Source: Pyrus communis
Taxonomy: Eukaryota; Streptophyta; Magnoliopsida; Rosales; Rosaceae
Assembly: GCF_963583255.1 (NCBI RefSeq)
Contig: NC_084810.1
Location: 8,401,751 to 8,465,750 of the forward strand
DNA length: 64,000 nucleotides
Reading direction: 5' to 3'
Numbering within the stretch: the stretch's first letter is position 1; each line of letters starts with the position of its first letter. The position numbers and the translations under genes are program-made. The notes beneath the pieces are model-generated. The model was not told the DNA's origin. It did not search any database and saw nothing but the letters and a program-made list of their open reading frames with translations. This document shows positions 57,895 to 64,000 of the stretch, piece by piece.

Positions 57895-60350
57895 TAGGCC
57901 TGGCAAACAGGTCATGTCTATCGTGTTCGTGTAACACCTGTTATCTTAATGGGTCTTATCGTGTGACACCCGTTATCTTAACGGGTCCTTAACAGGTAAC
58001 GGGTAAAATGACCCGACCCGTTATGACCCGTTAAGAAATTTTTTTTTTTTTTTTAATTTGCACATACCACACATTGCCATATAAATATTACTTCAAAACA
58101 TTAAAACATTTGTCGTTTAAGTACTATATCTACACTCGAAAATATAAAGGCCTAATAAAAAAATAATACATACACACTAATCTTTTAATTTAGAAACGAA
58201 AAATGTCATACTAGAATGTTGTAGTTTGCCTTCCATGACAACAGTAAGCAAATAATGGAATATCGATCCAATGGGAGAGAAGAGTAATAGTCTACAATGG
58301 ACGGCTGAGATTAAATCTCAGCCGATCCAATGGTTATCAATTTTTTAAATTTAATAAAAAATATATATATATATATAATTATGAAATGGACGGTTGAGAT
58401 TAAATCTCAGCCGATCCAATGGTCATCAATTTTTTAAATTAAATTTAATATATATAATTATATTATATAATTATTATAGTTTTTAGGGGTATAAAATTGT
58501 TAAATTAATGTATATAATTATTATAGTTGATTCATACTTTTATTAAGTATATAACATAAGATTTTGTGATATCCACATCCTCTAGTGTAAATATTTTAAA
58601 TTGAAGATCGAATTCATTCATTATATTCATATAGGGTCAAGGAGTGTAGCTGTAAAAAAATCATCAAAATCGGAGTTAAAATAACCGTAAAATCGTGATT
58701 TTTCATTTATAACCGTCGAAAAGTTTTGTCCCGTTACTTGATCTCTGAATGTTTTTTTTTTTGTGATTTTTTGCTGATGTGATCTCAAAGTATATACAAA
58801 CAAGTTTGACGGTTAGGATCGTTGAAATTAGTTTCGGAGAATTCGTATCCCATCAAAACGATAGATTGACTAACACTTGGAGTTTATTTATACTTTCATT
58901 AAGTATAACATAAGATTTTGTGGTATCCACTTGTGTAAATATTTTAAATTGAAGATTGAATTCATTCATTGTATTCATATAGGGTCAAGGAGTGTAGCTG
59001 TAAAAAATCATCAAAATCGGAGTTAAAATAACCGTTAAATCATGATTTTTCGTTTATAACCGTTAAAAAGCTTTATCCCATTACTTGATCTCTGAATGTT
59101 TGTTTTTTGTGATTTTTTGCTGATGTGATCTCGAAGCATATACAAACAAGTTTGACGGTTGGAATCGTTGAAATTAGTTTCGGAGAATTCGTATCCCATC
59201 AAAACGATAGATTGACTAACACTTAGAGTTTATTTATACTTTCATTAAGTATAACATAGGATTTTGTGGTATCCATTTGTGTAAATATTTTAAATTGAAG
59301 ATCGAATTCATTCATTGTATTCGTATAGGGTCAAGGAGTGTAGCTGTAAAAAATCATCAAAATCGGAGTTAAAATAACCGTTAAATCGTGATTTTTCGTT
59401 TATAACCGTAGTTTTGTCTCATTACTTGATCTCTAGATATTTGTTTTTTGTGATTTTTTGCTAATGTGATCTCAAAGTATATATAAACAAGTTTGATGGT
59501 TGGGATCGTTGAAATTAGTTTCGGAGAATTCGTATCCCATCAAATTCAATGGTGTGTATATATATTTATTAAGTAGATTTAAATCTATTTATTTTGTACG
59601 TATAATTGACTGGTACATGGAGTAGTACATCACGTGTCATTATAAAAATAGTGAGACATGTCATATGTGTGATAAAAAGTTAATAACTTTAAAATAAAAA
59701 TAAAAATTCTCACCACTTCTATTAATTTTCATTTTTCCTTCTCTTTTTTGTTTCCTTTTCAACTATTCTTATAATTTTCACTTTTCCCTCCGGTAGCCTA
59801 CGATGCCTACCCATCTTTCCCTAATTCCCTCTTTTTTTGTTTCATTTTCAACTTTTCTTATCATTTTCATTTTCCCTCCCTTTTTCTTCAAAAAGGGCGG
59901 CACTGCAGGGAATGGAATGAAATTATCAATTATGGAATCAAATCAATGGATTCATATTAATTAATAATTTTTATCGTTTTTATAAAATTTAATTCAAAAT
60001 TTAATATATATATATATATAATTATTATAGATAGTTAATATTTTGGGGGTATAATTATTATAGTTAATTTAATATATTTATTTATTATAGATTTTAGGGG
60101 TATAAATTGTTAAATTAATATATATAATTATTACAGTATTTTTTTAGGGTTATAAAATTATAAAAATAATATTATGTTTATCGTGTATCGTGTTACCCAC
60201 GTGTATACCCAAATCAACCCGTTATCTTAACATGTGTTTATCGGGTTACCCGATAACGACTCGATTCGTTATCGTGTCGACCCGAACACCTGTTAATTTC
60301 GTGTCGTGTCGTGTCGGGTTATCGGGTCGTGTCAGGAATTGCCAGGCCTA
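57895..60350. mobile_element. hAT non-autonomous element with satellite array, second copy (inverted)
   Basis: Termini TAGGCCTGGCAAACAGG and GGAATTGCCAGGCCTA, with a perfect 8-bp duplication CTGGCGAG (57887-57894 and 60351-60358). The interior is the reverse complement of the family member at 31880-36412: CGGGT-rich end, satellite array, AT-rich shoulder, then the GTGTCGTGTCGTGTCGGG end. It carries three repeat units against ten in the other copy. Confidence 0.92.
58535..59545. repeat. Tandem array of ~340-bp repeat, three units (inverted)
   Basis: AGTTTATTTATAC landmarks at 58881 and 59227 give a 346-bp period. Units retain GTATCCCATCAAAACGATAG, which is shortened in the array at 32630-36050, so this array represents an older or separate variant of the repeat. 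Confidence 0.9.
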
Positions 60351-60358
60351 CTGGCGAG

Positions 60359-61618
60359 TGTTATCTACCATTAAAAGAATTTGGTTTATTTAAAAGGATT
60401 AATTAGATAAAAGTGCCCCAGTTCTACATCTTGTTAATTAAACATCTGTGGGTTTTCAAATCTCTATTAAAACGCTTTGAATTTTGATTAGGATGCTTCC
60501 ATCTTTATCCATGTCATTTTCTAATTTCCAACTCATCATTTTAAGAAAATAAAAAAATGGAAATAAGAGTTTTTTTATATTGAAACTAATCAGATCTAAA
60601 ATCCCTAAATTCGTGGAAGAAAATAAGTGGGAAAATTTTAATTGAGTCATTATCCCAATAATTAATTGTTATGAATTTATTATATCAAATTTTTAGTTCA
60701 AAGTTTTAATATGAAAATTTATCTTTTTTAAGGGACCATAACGTACCATTAGCTTGTAAGTACCAAAGTTAGGTTAATACATCGTACCAGTAGCTTGGTA
60801 CATATTAAAACAAGAATTACATAAAGTAAACTGAGTAATATCTAATGTACCAAAATACTAATACGTACCAAAATTAAGATTGTATAATGTACCAATTATG
60901 GTATGTTATGTTAATCTCTAATGTACCAAAATACTAATACGTACCAAAATTAAGATTGTATAATGTACTAATTATCGTACGTTATGTTTAATACATATGT
61001 GCATTCATATATCATGTCCATAGTTGGTACATTATAGTTAATAGGATGTTAGTTGTATTTTTAGAATTTTGATGAAATATTCTATTTGAGTAATGAAAAG
61101 TGTCGTTTGAAATGAATTATGGTATAATATATCTCCTAGATTTTAGGATTTAGGTGATATTAATTTTTCATTTGATTGGTAAACCAAATATATGTATTTT
61201 TTTGTTATTAAAAAATAGAATAAGAATGTTTGATCAAAAGTCTAAAAACTATGGATGTCTGATCTAAAAATTTCAACAGTCGTCAAAATTAAGCATATCA
61301 AGATATAAATGACTTAAGTTCATACTCTTTTGTTTTGAGATTGGATTGTGACTGATAGGGATTTCTACCACCTGCAAAAGTAGGGATAAAAACACTTAAA
61401 AATACTTGCAAGAGAACAAGGAAGTTGTAATATAAACAGCTCAAGTAAGGTCGTTTTCCACAGGGATTGAATGAATAATTTGTATTTAAACTAATTCTTA
61501 ATTAATTATTTGAAAACAAAGTTGGGAATAGCTTGATTTTGAATTTAAAAAATAATAAAAATGAATTTAATTAAAAAAAATTAAATAAATTGGCAAAGAA
61601 AAGAAAACAAAAGAAAAC
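60359..61618. other. AT-rich intergenic sequence
   Basis: No gene seen. It contains a ~76-bp tandem duplication at 60841-60992 (CTAATGTACCAAAATACTAA in each copy) and TACCA/TGGTA-rich sequence. Near 61450 the phrase GGTCGTTTTCCACAGGGATT resembles sequence common in plant retroelements, but no element is delimited. Confidence 0.45.
60841..60992. repeat. 76-bp direct duplication, two copies
   Basis: Copies start at 60841 and 60917 (TCTAATGTACCAAAATACTA) and differ at only a few positions near their ends. Confidence 0.8.
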
Positions 61619-63145
61619 TGTAACAACCCGGCCCAAAAATTTACGTTTTTATTGAGGGAATTGACGAAAATGCCCTAGAGGCAAGGATTTTGACTTATGT
61701 TGACCATCGTCTAGAGGAATGTATGACCTATTTTTAGCATAGTTGTGCAGTACTCGTTGATACGAACGCATAGGCGAAACCGCTTGCGAGTCTAAATTAT
61801 AACGATATAGTCATAAACGTTTGAAAATTTTTATTTAAAGTTAGTTAAATAATTTGAGCTCCCATTTTGGTGGGAAGGAAGCTAACCAGATTTTAAGGGA
61901 AGGTGAGGGGACCAATTAGGAGGAGGAGAAAGGAGGGAAATGAGGGAAATGAGAGAGGAAAAAGAACAAGGGATCGGCCGGATCCCCTGACCCGCGACCT
62001 CGACTCGTTTTCACCATATTTTCCGGTGGTTTTCCACCGGATTTCTCATGAATTAGACCAAGCCACCACTCCCAATCATTTCCTAACCTTCTTCCATTAT
62101 CACCCAAGTTTGGAAGGGATTTGAGGGTATTTGAAGGTAAATTCACAGGAGTGCACCAAAGGTGGTGTGGCGGCGATTCGCCATTTCCAAAGTAAATCCC
62201 GTCAACCACCACCACCATTAGACTCCACTAGAACCCAGGAACAAAGCCCAAGCAATGGTGGAGACGTCGAAGCAAGTTTGGAGGTCGAATCGAATCACAC
62301 AAATTCTAGGGTTTCGTACGGTTTTAGCAAAATTGGAGCCTTTCTAGGTCAAATTGGACTTGTCCACATGTATAAAGTTTACTCTACGCTTTGAGATCTT
62401 CAATTTTGTAATTTTTGAGAATTTTTAAAAATAGTTGAATTTTTCCGGCGAGTCAGGGCGGCCGACCGCCACCCGCAACGACCTTGTGGCGACGCATGGC
62501 CTATGGGCCAATGATGTATTTTAAGTACTATTAGATGCCCTTGGTTCATATTTGATATCCATATGACATAATTTGATTGTTTGGACTTAGTTTCATTTCG
62601 ATACGTGAATAGGTCAAAATATGAATCGATGATCCGACCGTTGGATCGTCACCAAACTTGAATATGTTATAGTACATAATATTTTAAGAATGTAAAAACT
62701 TACGATTTGGGAATCTGACATACGGATCTTCCTGAATTAGATTTGTAAGTTCGTAAGGTAAACTGTTGACCGCCATTTGAATTGGCAATTGGCGAAGATC
62801 CAACCGGTGGATCGTAATATAACTTTAGTATGATGTTTTAGAAGCACAATGTGATTTTTTAGAAGTTACGGATTGGAAATCCGAGATGAAGATATTCCGG
62901 ATTGAGTTACGTAGGGTTGTGGACCCTACCGTCGATCTTTGACCGACGGTTGACTTTTGATCAATGGGTCTTAAATCATTCTAGAACGTCCTTGGGGATA
63001 TGTTTTACGTAAGTTACATGTTATATCGATACGAATTCTAAGACATTATTTGGTAATTGTTCTAGGAGACGATGGTTTGTGACGCCTTGATTTTCGAGCT
63101 AGAGAATCGTAGCGCAGGCTTCAGGTGAGTGGATTTATTCTTTTT

Positions 63146-63184
<39 letters not shown>

Positions 63185-64000
63185 CCATATGTTCTAAAGT
63201 ACTATGAGATGATTGAGTTTAGATTATGTTATGGTATATCCATATGCTTGTCACCTACAAATAATGGATGTGAACTACAAATGGCTTAATCCCTGTTTAG
63301 GGTACTTAGGCAATCTAACGAGACGTTAGATGCAGCCATACAATAAACGAGACTAAATAATTGAGACAATAGCCTTGTTTGAGGAATTGAGTAGTGTGAA
63401 GGAGATTGGTAGAAAATGCGAGATATAACCTTAGGTTTTGGTCGTTAAATGTTGGTCATAAATTAAGATGTAAAGAATCAAGAAATTGAAGTAAGGAAAG
63501 GTAAGCAATGATGGTTAATTTAATTAGTGTCTAATTAGACTTATCACCGATGATTACTCTCGAAAGTAAATAGTTCGGGAGTGGGGTGTTACAGTTATAC
63601 ATTTCATGCCATTTGTATATATGTTTATATATCTAGAAATATAATGATATGGTTGAATTTCAGATTTACATCATGGCATATTCATATGTATATTACCTAA
63701 ACCTAATTATTGTGAATGCTTTGAAGTGCCAAATGATGTTGCGGACGTCCAAGTAAGCTTCAGGTGAGTACATGTTGATGATAGTGATAGTAGTGAGTAT
63801 GAATGTGTTGAGAAATGTTAGAGCACATAAACCTGCACTTCGATGTTAGTGCTCCGCCCGTGGCCAAGGCCTAGCCTTCACGTGATCGTTCACCTCCCAC
63901 ACCACATGTTCACCTTGGATCCAAGGTAGGTGCCAGCTTGTCGTACAGACCACTTTAGGTGGTTCCGACTCGTAGGTGACTTGCGATACTTCACACAGCC
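61619..64000 (+). mobile_element. Noncoding long-LTR retroelement (family copy B), continues past window
   Basis: Starts TGTAACAACCCGGCCC at 61619. A segment ending GGGGTGTTACA at 63593 gives TG...CA ends about 1,975 bp apart, as in an LTR. Flanking 5-mers (AAAAC and GTTAT) differ, so it is not a simple solo LTR; the internal region probably begins at 63594. It is homologous in inverted orientation to 17450-18780, and 63830-64000 is homologous in inverted orientation to 24060-24240. No gag or pol frame visible. Confidence 0.55.
63149..63182. repeat. (GT)n microsatellite
   Basis: Seventeen uninterrupted GT dinucleotides inside the LTR-like segment of family copy B. Confidence 0.97.

Noticed and set aside
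61614..63598. Solo LTR with a 5-bp duplication
   Set aside because: Flanks AAAAC and GTTAT do not match and family sequence continues to the right, so an element running past the window is more likely.

Overview
This window is nuclear DNA of a dicot plant. Its composition, the two R2R3-MYB genes with plant introns and a miR159 target site, and the dense stack of plant-type transposons all say so. The repeat families look like those of apple and pear (Rosaceae), but that is recollection of family style, not a database match. No rRNA, tRNA, CRISPR or bacterial feature was seen.

Layout. Positions 1-8290 and about 25930-29310 are two copies of one segmental duplication. Each carries a GAMYB-like R2R3-MYB gene on the minus strand: copy 1 (1-1591) runs off the left edge, and copy 2 (25176-27599) is complete with three exons. 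A young Ty1/copia element (2334-7456) sits about 740 bp upstream of the copy 1 ATG. Copy 2 still has the empty site. Between the two genes lies a nest of DNA transposons: a hAT element (9080-22423) contains a CACTA element (9225-21781). The CACTA in turn holds exon fragments of two unrelated host genes (a SAC-domain phosphoinositide phosphatase and UDP-apiose/xylose synthase), a retrotransposon-like noncoding block, a second hAT with a broken transposase, and a small array of a ~340-bp tandem repeat. A Mutator-like MITE (22623-22920) and another noncoding retroelement fragment (23400-24600) follow.

The right half is mostly LTR retrotransposons. A decayed Athila-like Ty3/gypsy element (30534-46892) is inserted in a copia gag fragment. 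Its 5' LTR is split by a Harbinger-like MITE, which is split by a hAT element, which carries about ten copies of the ~339-bp repeat in a dimeric higher-order pattern. A second, internally deleted gypsy element (48059-55934), probably of the Tat lineage, has an antisense coiled-coil ORF before its 3' LTR. After it come one possible small gene (57103-57288), a second and inverted member of the satellite-bearing hAT family (57895-60350), and a long-LTR noncoding retroelement (61619 to the end).

Only three loci look like possibly working host genes: the two MYB copies and, with less certainty, the 61-codon ORF. The rest is an archive of nested insertions whose order can be read from target-site duplications and from empty sites in duplicated sequence.
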